This document shows positions 17,211 through 26,500 of a stretch of 64,000 bases of DNA, piece after piece. Within the stretch, counting starts at the first letter, position 1, and every line of letters starts with the position of its first letter. The DNA comes from Candidatus Pelagibacter sp. RS39 (lineage in GTDB: Bacteria; Pseudomonadota; Alphaproteobacteria; Pelagibacterales; Pelagibacteraceae): positions 124,001 to 188,000 of the forward strand of contig NZ_CP020777.1 in assembly GCF_002101315.1 (NCBI RefSeq), in the 5' to 3' direction. Made by a program: the position numbers and the translations under genes. Below the pieces are notes generated by a model. It made no database searches. It was given only the letters and a program-made list of their open reading frames with translations, and was not told the origin of the DNA.

Positions 17211-17253
17211 AAAACGCTTCTCATAACTTTTTGTGTGAGAGGCGTTTTTTTTT
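17211..17253. terminator. Bidirectional intrinsic terminator
   Basis: AAAACGCTTCTCA (17211-17223) pairs with TGAGAGGCGTTTT (17236-17248) in a 13-bp stem with one G-T wobble and a 12-base loop. A run of T follows on the plus strand and a run of A precedes it, so it can stop transcription from the mini-gene and from carD, whose stop codon lies at 17252-17254 within the T run. It is the clearest terminator in the window. Confidence 0.85.
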
Positions 17254-18115
17254 ATTCCTCTATTTGCCCATCATCCTCTGAAATCGGCTCTTCGACAGTT
17301 AAATCACTTGTGCTTGTACTTGATGTTTTAGTACTTTTATTTTCTTCTTTTACTTCATTATTAAGGTTTCTTTTAAGAGCTTTATCAAGTTTTTTTTGTG
17401 TATCTTCTCTTGAAACATTTAAAACAATTTGGAATTCTGAAAGAATTCTATCATAGGCTTTTTCAAAAAGTTGTCTTTCACTATATGATTGATCAATCAT
17501 TAGATCATCACCCTTATTTAGATCTCTAACCACCTCAGCCAATTCATAAATTTTGCCAGAGGAAATTTTTGTCTCATATTCCTGTGCTCTTCTACTCCAC
17601 ATAGACCTTTTAATTTTTGGTTTACTTTTTAAAATCGAAATACTTTTGTTAACTTGATTTATTGTTGAAAGTGGACGTAAATGGGATTGCTTATTGACTG
17701 GTACCATACCGTTTGCTTTGTCTTTTTCAAACTTTATAATATAGGTTTCAACATCTATTCCGCCAATGTTAATTTTCTTAAATTCTGTAATTTGACCAAC
17801 ACCGTGTTTAGGATATACAACATAATCTTTAATTTTATATTCTCTTTTTTCAGTATTTTGTTTTTTTACTTTTTTGATTTCAGGTTTAATTTCACTACTC
17901 TTAGGAATTCTCAGGTTTTCATTTTGAGATTCAGTTTTGTGTTTGCTCTTTTTTTCAACTTTTTTTGGAATTTTCTTTTCTTTTTTTAACTTAATAATTT
18001 TTGTTTTTTTAACTTTTTTAATTGTTTTTTTTTTGACTTTTGACTTTGTTTTTTTTTTAAAGGTTTTCTTTAAAATATTTTTCAAACTTATTTTGCTCAT
18101 TTTTATATTTTTCAT
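17252..18115 (-). CDS. CarD/CdnL-like RNA polymerase-binding regulator with lysine-rich N-terminal tail
   Basis: The CarD/TRCF RNA-polymerase-interaction domain begins near residue 93 ([20 protein letters not shown]) and is followed by the helical DNA-interacting part ([29 protein letters not shown]). Such proteins bind the RNAP beta subunit and stabilise open complexes. The first ~90 residues are lysine-rich and low-complexity, absent from usual ~170-residue alphaproteobacterial homologues; the C-terminus is acidic and Ser/Thr-rich. The start is forced: in-frame ATGs occur only at 18115 and 18100 (a TTG at 18085), all inside fdxA, so the genes overlap by 29-59 bases. fdxA-carD adjacency is conserved in alphaproteobacteria. 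Confidence 0.9.
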   Translation of the reverse strand: MKNIKMSKISLKNILKKTFKKKTKSKVKKKTIKKVKKTKIIKLKKEKKIPKKVEKKSKHKTESQNENLRIPKSSEIKPEIKKVKKQNTEKREYKIKDYVVYPKHGVGQITEFKKINIGGIDVETYIIKFEKDKANGMVPVNKQSHLRPLSTINQVNKSISILKSKPKIKRSMWSRRAQEYETKISSGKIYELAEVVRDLNKGDDLMIDQSYSERQLFEKAYDRILSEFQIVLNVSREDTQKKLDKALKRNLNNEVKEENKSTKTSSTSTSDLTVEEPISEDDGQIEE

Positions 18116-18383
18116 GATCCGAAGGTGGATCTTTTTTCTCGCTTATGTTGGGCCAGATCTCAGAATACTGTTTATTGATTTCTAACCACTTTTCACTCCC
18201 AGGCTCTATATCAGCTTTTATTGCATCAACAGGACACTCAGGCTCGCAAACGCCACAATCTATACACTCATCAGGTTTAATTACAAGCATATTTTTTCCT
18301 TCATAGAAACAATCTACAGGACAAACTTCAACACAATCCATTAATTTACATTTAATACATTTATCATTTACAATGTAAGTCAT
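18057..18383 (-). CDS. fdxA: 7Fe-8S ferredoxin
   Basis: A small electron carrier, 108 residues. The N-terminal cluster site has Cys9, Cys17 and Cys21 in a C-x7-C-x3-CP arrangement (3Fe-4S type, with extra Cys12 and Cys25), and the second site is [12 protein letters not shown] (4Fe-4S). Starting [17 protein letters not shown], it matches FdxA of alphaproteobacteria and Azotobacter FdI. Its electron partner is unknown. The 3' end overlaps the start of carD, and the gene begins one base after the stop of the TerB-like gene. Confidence 0.94.
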   Translation of the reverse strand: MTYIVNDKCIKCKLMDCVEVCPVDCFYEGKNMLVIKPDECIDCGVCEPECPVDAIKADIEPGSEKWLEINKQYSEIWPNISEKKDPPSDHEKYKNEQNKFEKYFKENL

Positions 18384-18384
18384 G

Positions 18385-18789
18385 TCATATTTTACTTTTA
18401 ATTCTTTCTTTAATATCGCCCATTAATTTACTGTCAATATATAATAGCCCACCTAGTCTTCTCATTAAACTCGTCTCATAAATATCTGCCTCATTATTCG
18501 AGTATATTATTCTCCAAAGTGTCTCAACTATTTTTATCTTATCATTTTCTTCCATGTTTTTTACTTCTTTCGTAAACTCTAGAATTTGATTTGAGTTTTC
18601 TTCAATTTCTTTTCCTTCTAAAAATATTTCATCTAAATTTTCACTGTTTACACCTATTTGTAAAAGAGCTTGTTTTATAATTTTTTCCTCGCTTTTTGAA
18701 AAGTTTTCGTCAATTTTAGCTGCATGAATTAAAAGTGCGGCTACTTTTGAGAAATTATTATTTTTGTTTTTATCTTTTTTAAAAAACAT
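18385..18789 (-). CDS. TerB-like (tellurite-resistance-fold) protein
   Basis: A 134-residue helical, acidic protein with the TerB/DjlA-type pattern [32 protein letters not shown] and a second repeat [25 protein letters not shown]. These conserved acidic residues form a metal-binding-like site in TerB proteins. Function unknown here; TerB-fold proteins often work as scaffolds. It is located between the Suv3-type helicase and fdxA, a place where many alphaproteobacteria have an S4-domain RNA-binding gene instead. Confidence 0.72.
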   Translation of the reverse strand: MFFKKDKNKNNNFSKVAALLIHAAKIDENFSKSEEKIIKQALLQIGVNSENLDEIFLEGKEIEENSNQILEFTKEVKNMEENDKIKIVETLWRIIYSNNEADIYETSLMRRLGGLLYIDSKLMGDIKERIKSKI

Positions 18790-18793
18790 ACTT

Positions 18794-21271
18794 TTAATTA
18801 AGATTTAAATTTTTCAGAACACCAAAAGGATTTTCTTTTATATTTTCTTTATTTTGAGGTTTTGCCTTCTTTTTTGGATTATATTTAAAGAAAACTTCTT
18901 TATCTTTTTCCAAAACCTTATAACTCATAGCTTTAAGTAGTTGCTTAAAGTCATCTTTTTTACATCCCAATAAATTTAACATTTCTGGGATCATTTTTAT
19001 TTCATTCATATCTTTTGTATCAGAATTTATTATTTGCACAAATAACCTCTCTAAAATGTCTATTCTAATATAGAAATTATTAAATTTTTCAAATCCACAA
19101 AGTAACATAAAATTTTTATTATGAATTTTGTTATCATTTAAAAAATTTAAACCGAAAGTTGGGGGCTGCAAATTAAAGTATTTTTGATTATAATTTTTCC
19201 ACAAAAGGGTTCTTAATGAAACTGGTTCTGGTTTTATCAATTTAAATAAAAAGATATGGTATCTACCAAATTTTACGCCGAGGTCTCTTAAAATTTTTCT
19301 ATCATTTTGATCTAACTTATTTAGATATTCGGATACCTCATCTCTTTTAAGAACACCATTATTTTCATAAAGTTGATAAGCCAAGGCTTTTATCGATGAG
19401 TTCTTATCTTTAAGATCTTTTAAATCATAGAGACTTTTTAAAACTGATGAAATTTTATTTTTTACCCATTTTTCTAAAAAATTAATTAATTTACTTTTTG
19501 GATTTTGCTCTAACATATCATCTACTAATAATTCTATGTTAGGGCTCAAATAATCTTTACCAGGAATTAATTTACCAATTGTTGCATTATTCCAATATAT
19601 CTTAGAGTCATTTTTTAACTCAACTAGACCTGTATCAATTACAATTTGAATTCTCTTTTCTAGTTCTGGCCCTATCGTTTTTCGTGCAGCTTTTTTTAGA
19701 GATTTAATATCAGTCTCTAGGGCTCCTTTCTTAAGATCAAGTTCTAATTTAAGTCCATTAATTTTACCTATAAATTGATCATCGATCATAACATTATTAT
19801 TTTCTAAAATTTTAGTATCAAATTCCATATCTTGTTTTAAGCCTCTAGCAAGCACACTTGCTCTTTTATCAATAAATGTTTTTGTGAGTTCTTCATGAAG
19901 TCTATCTGAAAGTTTATCCTCTAAGAATTTAGTTTTTTCAATCCAGTAATTTTGATTTTCAACCCAATTGTTTTTATTTGAAACATATGACCAAGTTCTA
20001 ACATTTGCAATTCTATTTGCTAAAGAATCTACATTTCCATCCAATTTATTAAGTTTCATGAGCTGTAAATGCATAAAATTATCTGTTATTTCCCCTTTAT
20101 CACTGTTTAAAAAATTGAATACCTTTTCGACAACTTCAATATGATTTCCATAAGTTTTTTTTACAAAGTCAGGAATTTGGCAACATTCCCATAATAATGT
20201 CAGTGTTTCTTTTGCATTAGGTAAATTATATAAGTCTAACTTCTTTAAAAAATACTTTAAAACTTTCTCATCTTCACACTCATGAATTTTCCTAAGCCAA
20301 TCTTTGTTTGGCCTTTCTTCAAGTGATCTTAATAATGAAGTGGGGTTATTAAAATTTAAATCTGAATTTCTCCAAAATAATGTTTTAATATTTTCAAATT
20401 TATGATTTTCTAAAAGCTCAACTTCTTCAGCTGTAATTTCTTTACAATCACCTGTGATACCAAAATTACCATCATTGAGATATCTACCTGCTCTTCCTGC
20501 AATTTGGCCTATCTCGGATAGATTAAGTTTTCTTAATTTTTTTCCATCAAATTTTTTTAGGTTTGAAAAATACACTTGGTCTAAATCCATATTAATACCC
20601 ATTCCAATTGCATCAGTCGCCACTAAAAAATCTACATCACCTGATTGGTATAATTCTACTTGTGCATTCCTTGTTTTTGGACTAAGAGATCCCATAACAA
20701 TTGCAGCCCCACCTTTTTGTCTTCTTATTAATTCTGCAATTGCGTAAACTTCTTCAGTTGAGAAAGCTATAATTGCTGTTTTTCTATTTATACGTGAAAT
20801 TTTTTTGTGACCTGAGTAAGTAAGTTTAGATAATCTTTTTCTATCAATGAACTCTACATCGTCATTTAATTTTGAAACTATTCCTTTAATTGTGTTTGAA
20901 CCCATAAACATTGTAAGTTTACTTCCTCTCATATTAAGTAATCTGTCTGTAAAAATATGCCCTCGTTCATGGTCTGCGCACATTTGAATTTCATCAACAC
21001 CTACAAATTCTAAATCTTTGTCTATTGGCATTGACTCTACTGTACATAAAAAATATTTTGCATTTGAAGGTATAATTTTTTCTTCACCGGTTATTAAAGC
21101 AACTTCATCATATCTAGTTTTTTTGATAACTTTGTCATAGACTTCCCTAGCCAAAAGTCTTAATGGAAAACCAATCATTCCAGTATCAAAAGAAAGCATC
21201 GTTTCTATTGCTAAATGGGTTTTGCCAGTATTTGTTGGGCCGAGTACTGCTGTAATTTTATTTTTATTCAT
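18794..21271 (-). CDS. Suv3-type ATP-dependent RNA/DNA helicase
   Basis: An 825-residue superfamily 2 helicase. Motif I is GPTNTGKTHLA (10-20), the DEIQM motif II lies in VGVDEIQMCADHERGHIFTD, motif III-like MFMGSN follows, and the C-terminal RecA lobe has DAIGMGINMDLDQVYFSN and GQIAGRAGRY (motif VI). The VDEIQM form and the length place it with mitochondrial SUV3 and its alphaproteobacterial relatives, implicated in RNA turnover. The long C-terminal half (from about 300) has no recognised catalytic motif, and ends in a lysine-rich tail. First gene of a run ending in carD. The 175 bases upstream hold a possible promoter (TTGGAC, TAGACT). Confidence 0.9.
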   Translation of the reverse strand: MNKNKITAVLGPTNTGKTHLAIETMLSFDTGMIGFPLRLLAREVYDKVIKKTRYDEVALITGEEKIIPSNAKYFLCTVESMPIDKDLEFVGVDEIQMCADHERGHIFTDRLLNMRGSKLTMFMGSNTIKGIVSKLNDDVEFIDRKRLSKLTYSGHKKISRINRKTAIIAFSTEEVYAIAELIRRQKGGAAIVMGSLSPKTRNAQVELYQSGDVDFLVATDAIGMGINMDLDQVYFSNLKKFDGKKLRKLNLSEIGQIAGRAGRYLNDGNFGITGDCKEITAEEVELLENHKFENIKTLFWRNSDLNFNNPTSLLRSLEERPNKDWLRKIHECEDEKVLKYFLKKLDLYNLPNAKETLTLLWECCQIPDFVKKTYGNHIEVVEKVFNFLNSDKGEITDNFMHLQLMKLNKLDGNVDSLANRIANVRTWSYVSNKNNWVENQNYWIEKTKFLEDKLSDRLHEELTKTFIDKRASVLARGLKQDMEFDTKILENNNVMIDDQFIGKINGLKLELDLKKGALETDIKSLKKAARKTIGPELEKRIQIVIDTGLVELKNDSKIYWNNATIGKLIPGKDYLSPNIELLVDDMLEQNPKSKLINFLEKWVKNKISSVLKSLYDLKDLKDKNSSIKALAYQLYENNGVLKRDEVSEYLNKLDQNDRKILRDLGVKFGRYHIFLFKLIKPEPVSLRTLLWKNYNQKYFNLQPPTFGLNFLNDNKIHNKNFMLLCGFEKFNNFYIRIDILERLFVQIINSDTKDMNEIKMIPEMLNLLGCKKDDFKQLLKAMSYKVLEKDKEVFFKYNPKKKAKPQNKENIKENPFGVLKNLNLN

Positions 21272-21446
21272 TTTCTATCTTTGGTATGTTTAATATTTAA
21301 CCTACAAGATGTAGTTGCTCGTAAAGAACAAAAATAGACTAAAACATGACCGAATCGTTCTAAAAAAAGTTCTCATTTCAGGTTCCTAAAAAGTGAAGTC
21401 TAACATAATTAGATTTTTTGTCCAAATTACTATTAAAACCAAAGTT

Positions 21447-21851
21447 TTAAGATTTAATTTTAAGAATTTTCCAAACTCCAGATGCAGAAGTAATAATTTT
21501 GTCATTACATTTCAATTCACAAAATAAAAATACTAAAGTTTTTGTTTTTTTTAGAATTTTTACATTTCCAATAATTTCATCACCAATTTTTGAAGCACCG
21601 ATATATTTAAGATCTAATGAAATTGTTACACAAGGTGCATTTTGAGCACTACGATGTGCTGCGGTTCCTGCTCCAGCATCAATTAAAGCTGCCAAGTATC
21701 CTCCATGAGTTATACCTGCCGCATTCAAATGGTTTTCATTTATGACTGATTTGAATTCATATTCACTTTCAGAGACATTTCTAAACATAACACCACCATT
21801 ATGTTTCATGAACCCATGTTTTAAACTTATTTGTTCAAATGAATTAGACAT
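21447..21851 (-). CDS. PaaI-family hotdog-fold thioesterase
   Basis: A 134-residue hotdog protein. The motif NAAGITHGGYLAALIDAGAGTAAH carries the family HGG segment and catalytic acidic residue, and TISLDLKYIGASKIGD forms the central strand region. Members hydrolyse acyl-CoA thioesters, often aromatic or medium-chain. The substrate here is not known. The gene stands alone on the minus strand between the helicase and tRNA-Arg. Confidence 0.87.
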   Translation of the reverse strand: MSNSFEQISLKHGFMKHNGGVMFRNVSESEYEFKSVINENHLNAAGITHGGYLAALIDAGAGTAAHRSAQNAPCVTISLDLKYIGASKIGDEIIGNVKILKKTKTLVFLFCELKCNDKIITSASGVWKILKIKS

Positions 21852-21857
21852 AATTCG

Positions 21858-21956
21858 TTAAAGTATAAAAGTTAAAATAATTAAAACTATAAGAATAATT
21901 ACGAAAAAATAAATAACAGACATTTGAAGAGAAGATTTAATCAGCCATTTCATCAT
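21858..21956 (-). CDS. Possible 32-residue membrane peptide
   Basis: An ATG (two in tandem) at 21956 opens a 32-codon frame between tRNA-Arg and the thioesterase. The product has a short basic amphipathic start (MMKWLIKSS) and one strongly hydrophobic helix (IYFFVIILIVLIILTFIL) up to the C-terminus, so it would be a single-pass membrane peptide. No clear Shine-Dalgarno is seen, and AT-rich DNA readily produces such hydrophobic frames. I do not recognise it. Confidence 0.3.
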   Translation of the reverse strand: MMKWLIKSSLQMSVIYFFVIILIVLIILTFIL

Positions 21957-21971
21957 AATTTATCTTATTAA

Positions 21972-22048
21972 TGGTGCGCCTGCTAGGAGTCGAACCCAGA
22001 ACCTCCTGGTCCGTAGCCAAGCGCTCTATCCAGTTGAGCTACAGGCGC
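21972..22048 (-). tRNA. tRNA-Arg(ACG)
   Basis: Read on the minus strand, acceptor GCGCCTG pairs with CAGGCGC, followed by discriminator A and encoded CCA. The anticodon arm CTTGG-CTACGGA-CCAGG gives anticodon ACG, whose first A would be deaminated to inosine and read CGU, CGC and CGA. D arm and T arm (GGTTCGACT) are normal. Total 77 bases. Confidence 0.96.
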
Positions 22049-22120
22049 ATTTTTAAATTTTATTTATTATTCTATATCATTTTTTAGTGTATTTTAATGC
22101 TAAGACAAATTTAAATTATT

Positions 22121-23296
22121 ATGAATAATTCAATGAATGATGTTGTAATTATAGAGGCTATTAGAACTCCAATTGGAGCTTATAAAGGCTCTCTTAAAGA
22201 ATTAAGTGCTGATAAGTTAGGATCAATTGTCATTAAAGAAATTTTAAGAAAAAGTAAAATAGATAAAGATGACATTGATGAGGTGATTATGGGCCAAGTA
22301 CTCACGGCTGGTGGAGGCCAAAATCCTGCAAGACAGGCCGCAATAAATGCGGGTATTAATATTTCTAAACCAGCCCACCTAGTAAACCAAGTTTGTGGTT
22401 CTGGACTTAGAGCCGTGATCTCAGGTTATCAATCAATTAAATTAGGAGAGGCAAAAAATATAATTTCTGGTGGCCAAGAAAATATGTCATTAGCCCCACA
22501 TTCAATTTTCTATCGAGATAATAAAAAAATTTTAGAGAAACATTTGGTAGATACAATGATAAATGACGGATTGATAGATGCATTTAATAATTATCATATG
22601 GGTGTAACTGCTGAAAATGTTGCAAAGAAATTTAATATTTCACGAGTTGAACAAGATGACTTTGCATTAAATTCTCAAAAAAAAACAGAAACTGCAATTA
22701 ATACTAATAGATTTAAGGAAGAACTAATTAAAATAAATCAATCTGGTATCAATCTTGAGAAAGATGAACACCCAAGAAAAGATCTTAATAAATCAGATTT
22801 AGAAAAGTTAAAAGCAGTATTTCTAAAAGATGGGACCGTGACACCTGGAAACTCATCAGGAATTAATGATGGTGCTGCCGCTTTATTATTAACAACCTTT
22901 GCAGAGGCAAAAAAAAAATCAATTCAACCTTTAGTAAAAATAATCTCATGGGCCTCAGTTGGAGTTGATCCAACTTTGATGGGTATTGGACCAATTGAGG
23001 CTGTACGTGAAGCAGTTAAAAAAGCAAAATGGAATTTAAATGATGTAGATCTTTTTGAAATTAATGAAGCTTTTGCCGCTCAAAGCATTGCAGTAATACG
23101 CGAGTTAAACATTGATGAAAATAAAGTCAATGTTAATGGAGGAGCTATAGCTTTAGGTCACCCTATAGGAGCATCAGGTGCTAGAATATTAGTCACTCTC
23201 ATTCATGAAATGATAAAACAGAAAAAAGATAAAGGTTGCGCTACACTATGCATAGGTGGTGGAATGGGCATAGCCATATGTGTTGAGAGAATTTAA
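22121..23296 (+). CDS. Acetyl-CoA C-acetyltransferase (thiolase)
   Basis: Condenses or cleaves acetyl-CoA/acetoacetyl-CoA. In 391 residues: the nucleophilic Cys92 in NQVCGSGLRA, the NEAFAAQ motif, the catalytic His in GGAIALGHPIGASGARI, and the second catalytic Cys in CIGGGMGIA near the end. The closest types are AtoB/PhaA biosynthetic thiolases. There is no phaB or phaC beside it, so polyhydroxybutyrate synthesis is not implied. The ATG at 22121 gives MNNSMNDVVIIEA; an alternative ATG four codons on would suit equally. A single-gene unit following tRNA-Arg. Confidence 0.95.
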   Translation: MNNSMNDVVIIEAIRTPIGAYKGSLKELSADKLGSIVIKEILRKSKIDKDDIDEVIMGQVLTAGGGQNPARQAAINAGINISKPAHLVNQVCGSGLRAVISGYQSIKLGEAKNIISGGQENMSLAPHSIFYRDNKKILEKHLVDTMINDGLIDAFNNYHMGVTAENVAKKFNISRVEQDDFALNSQKKTETAINTNRFKEELIKINQSGINLEKDEHPRKDLNKSDLEKLKAVFLKDGTVTPGNSSGINDGAAALLLTTFAEAKKKSIQPLVKIISWASVGVDPTLMGIGPIEAVREAVKKAKWNLNDVDLFEINEAFAAQSIAVIRELNIDENKVNVNGGAIALGHPIGASGARILVTLIHEMIKQKKDKGCATLCIGGGMGIAICVERI

Positions 23297-23409
23297 GAAT
23301 TAATTTTTTTAAATTTCTCTTCAAGTAGAATTTTTTGTATCCAAATTTTAGCATCAATGTAAGTGCTTTCTTTTGGTTGCAAGAGTGTATTTAATAACTT
23401 TTTAATCAT
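23293..23409 (-). CDS. Possible 38-residue hypothetical protein
   Basis: A frame from the ATG at 23409 to a stop that overlaps the thiolase stop in convergent orientation. The product starts MIKKLLNTLLQPKESTYIDA and continues with a charged amphipathic part (KIWIQKILLEEKF). It has balanced composition rather than the hydrophobic or lysine-only look of random AT-rich frames, which supports a real gene. It fills most of the thiolase-aceE gap. No homologue is known to me, and no good Shine-Dalgarno is seen. Confidence 0.4.
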   Translation of the reverse strand: MIKKLLNTLLQPKESTYIDAKIWIQKILLEEKFKKINS

Positions 23410-23508
23410 TTTTTAAAGGATACTTAGAAGAGTGTCAAAAAATTGAGCAGAATGTGTTAAAATTAGCAATTAAGTAAAATTATATAGTGTATAAGATCTA
23501 AATATTAA

Positions 23509-26500
23509 ATGAGCGAAAAACTATTAGTTCCTGATATAGGTGACTTTGAAAATGTAGAGGTCATTGAATTGCTTGTCAAAGAAGGGCAAAAAATTGCCAA
23601 GAATGATCCAGTAGTTACTATAGAAAGTGATAAATCGAGTGTTGAAATACCTTCAACGTTATCAGGCATTATCGAGACAATAAAAGTTAAAGTAGGTGAT
23701 AAAGTTTCAAAAGGTGATTTAATTTTGAATATTTTAGGGTCAAATGAAGAATATTCTACAACAAAAACTATTCCAAAAGACACTGAAAATTTGATTAAAG
23801 AAGCAGAAAAATCATTAGAAAAAAAACAAGAACAAATCATCCATACAAATAATATTGAGAGAAAAAAACCAGAGATAATTCAAGTAGTTAATGACAGCGA
23901 TATCGATCCATTAGAAACTAGTGAATGGTTAGAATCACTTACTGCAGTAATTGAAAAAGATGGAAATCAAAGAGCCCATTATTTAATAAAGGAATTAATT
24001 AATAAAGCTTATATGGAGGGCGCAAATATTCCTTACACGCAAAATACACCTTATATAAATACTATTCCAGCAAATGAGGAAAAGAAGTCGAACGGTGACC
24101 AAAATATTGAGAGAAGAATTAGGTCTCTTATAAGATGGAATTCTGCAGCGATGGTTGTTCGTGCAAACAAAAAATTTCCTGAACTTGGAGGACACATTGG
24201 AACATTTGCATCTGCAGCCACACTTTATGATGTAGGTATGAATCATTTCTGGAGAGCGAAAAATAATAAATTTGGCGGAGATTTGATTTATTTTCAAGGA
24301 CATAGCGCTCCAGGTATGTACGCAAGAGCATATCTTGAGGGAAGACTTAATGAAAAACAATTAGATAGTTTTAGACAAGAAGTCAATTCAGGTGGTTTGT
24401 CATCTTACCCACATCCTTGGTTAATGCCAAACTTTTGGCAATTCCCTACAGTCTCAATGGGTTTAGGACCAATGTTGGCTATTTATCAAGCAAGATATAT
24501 GAAATATTTGATTAACAGGGGTCTTATCAAAGATGAAGGACGAAAAGTTTGGGCTTTCTTAGGAGATGGGGAAATGGATGAACCGGAGTCTTTAGGAGCA
24601 ATCGGTTTAGCAGCTAGAGAAAATTTAGATAACCTAATATTTGTGATCAATTGTAATCTTCAAAGATTGGACGGGCCTGTAAGGGGTAATGGAAAAATCA
24701 TACAAGAATTAGAGGGTATCTTTAGAGGAGCTGGATGGAATGTTATCAAAGTAATTTGGGGTTCTTATTGGGATCCGTTATTGGCTAACGATAAAACTGG
24801 CCATTTAATTAAAGTTATGAATGAAACTGTCGATGGAGAATATCAAGCGATGAAAGCAAGAGATGGAGCTTATGTGCGGGAAAAGTTTTTTGGCAAATAT
24901 CAAGAGACAAAAGAATTAGTTTCGAGTCTCTCAGACAAGGATATTTGGAGATTAAATAGAGGTGGCCACGATCCACACAAAGTTTTTGCAGCCTACGATA
25001 AAGCTTCAAAAAACATTGGGAGTCCTACAGTTGTAATAGCCAAAACTATTAAAGGTTATGGTATGGGTAAAAGTGGAGAAAGTGTAAACACAACTCACCA
25101 AACTAAAAAATTAGATATAGACGATTTAATGTATTACAGAGACAGGTTTGATGTTCCTTTAACTGATAAACAGGTGCAAAATATTGAGTATTATAAGCCA
25201 GACCAAAACTCACCTGAAATAAAATATATCAAAGAAAGAAGACTTCAATTAGGAGGATTTATCCCAGAGAGAACTACTTATGCAAAACCCATTAAAGCCC
25301 CTCCGAAAAACATTTTTGATAATATGAAAGAGTCTACAGGAGATAAAGAAATGTCGACTACGATGGCATTAGTAAGAATGCTTACTAATCTTCTGAGAGA
25401 TAAAAATGTTGCCTCGAGATTAGTACCAATCATTCCTGATGAGGCAAGAACATTTGGTATGGAGGGTTTTTTTCAAAAAATTGGTATCTATGCTCACGAA
25501 GGACAAAAATATGAACCCGAGGACTCAGCACAATTAAGTTCATATAGAGAAGAAAAAAGCGGACAAGTTTTGGAGGAAGGAATTAACGAGGCAGGTGCAA
25601 TGTCTTCATGGATTGCTGCAGGCACTTCATACACAAATCATGATATTGAAATGATCCCTATCTATCTTTTTTACTCAATGTTTGGTTTTCAAAGAATAGG
25701 TGATTTTGCTTGGGCGGGAGCAGACAGTCAATCAAGAGGGTTTTTAATTGGTGCTACTGCTGGGAGAACAACATTAGCGGGAGAGGGCTTACAGCACCAA
25801 GATGGACATAGTCATTTAATGGCATCAACTATTCCAAACTGTAAGTCTTATGATCCAACATTTCATTATGAACTAGCAACAATTTTTAGAGAAGGATTGA
25901 AAAGAATGCACGAGAAGAAAGAAAATATTTTTTATTACATTACAACAATGAACGAAAATTATCCTCATCCTGCCATGCCAACTGAAAAATCATGTGAAGA
26001 AGGTATTTTAAAAGGAATGTATAAAATTAAAGAATTTAACAAATATAAAAAAACCAAAATTCAATTTCTAGGATCAGGCACAATTTTAAGAGAAATGATA
26101 GCTGGTGCGGAGATTCTACAAAAGGAATATCAAATTGATAGTGAAGTTTGGAGCGTAACTAGTTTCAATGAATTAAGAAGAGATGGCTTAGAGGTAGAAA
26201 GATATAATTTATTAAATCCTGAAAAAGAACCAAAAAAATCATATGTTGAAAGCTGTTTAGGCAAAACTGAAGGTCCAATTTTGGCTGCATCAGATTATAT
26301 GAGGATGAATTCAGACCAAATTAGACCTTATATTAACAAGAGCTTTTACTCGTTAGGAACAGATGGATTTGGTCGAAGTGATACCAGAAAAAATTTGAGG
26401 AAGTTCTTTGAGGTTGATAAAGAACATGTCGTTGCATATGGACTAAGTGTTTTAGCTAAAGAACAATTAATTGCATCTAAATATGCTCAAGAGGCAATAA

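Noticed and set aside
17681..18185. Phenylalanine-rich frames on the plus strand opposite carD
   Set aside because: They are the complement of the lysine-rich AAA-codon region, which reads as TTT (Phe) on the other strand.
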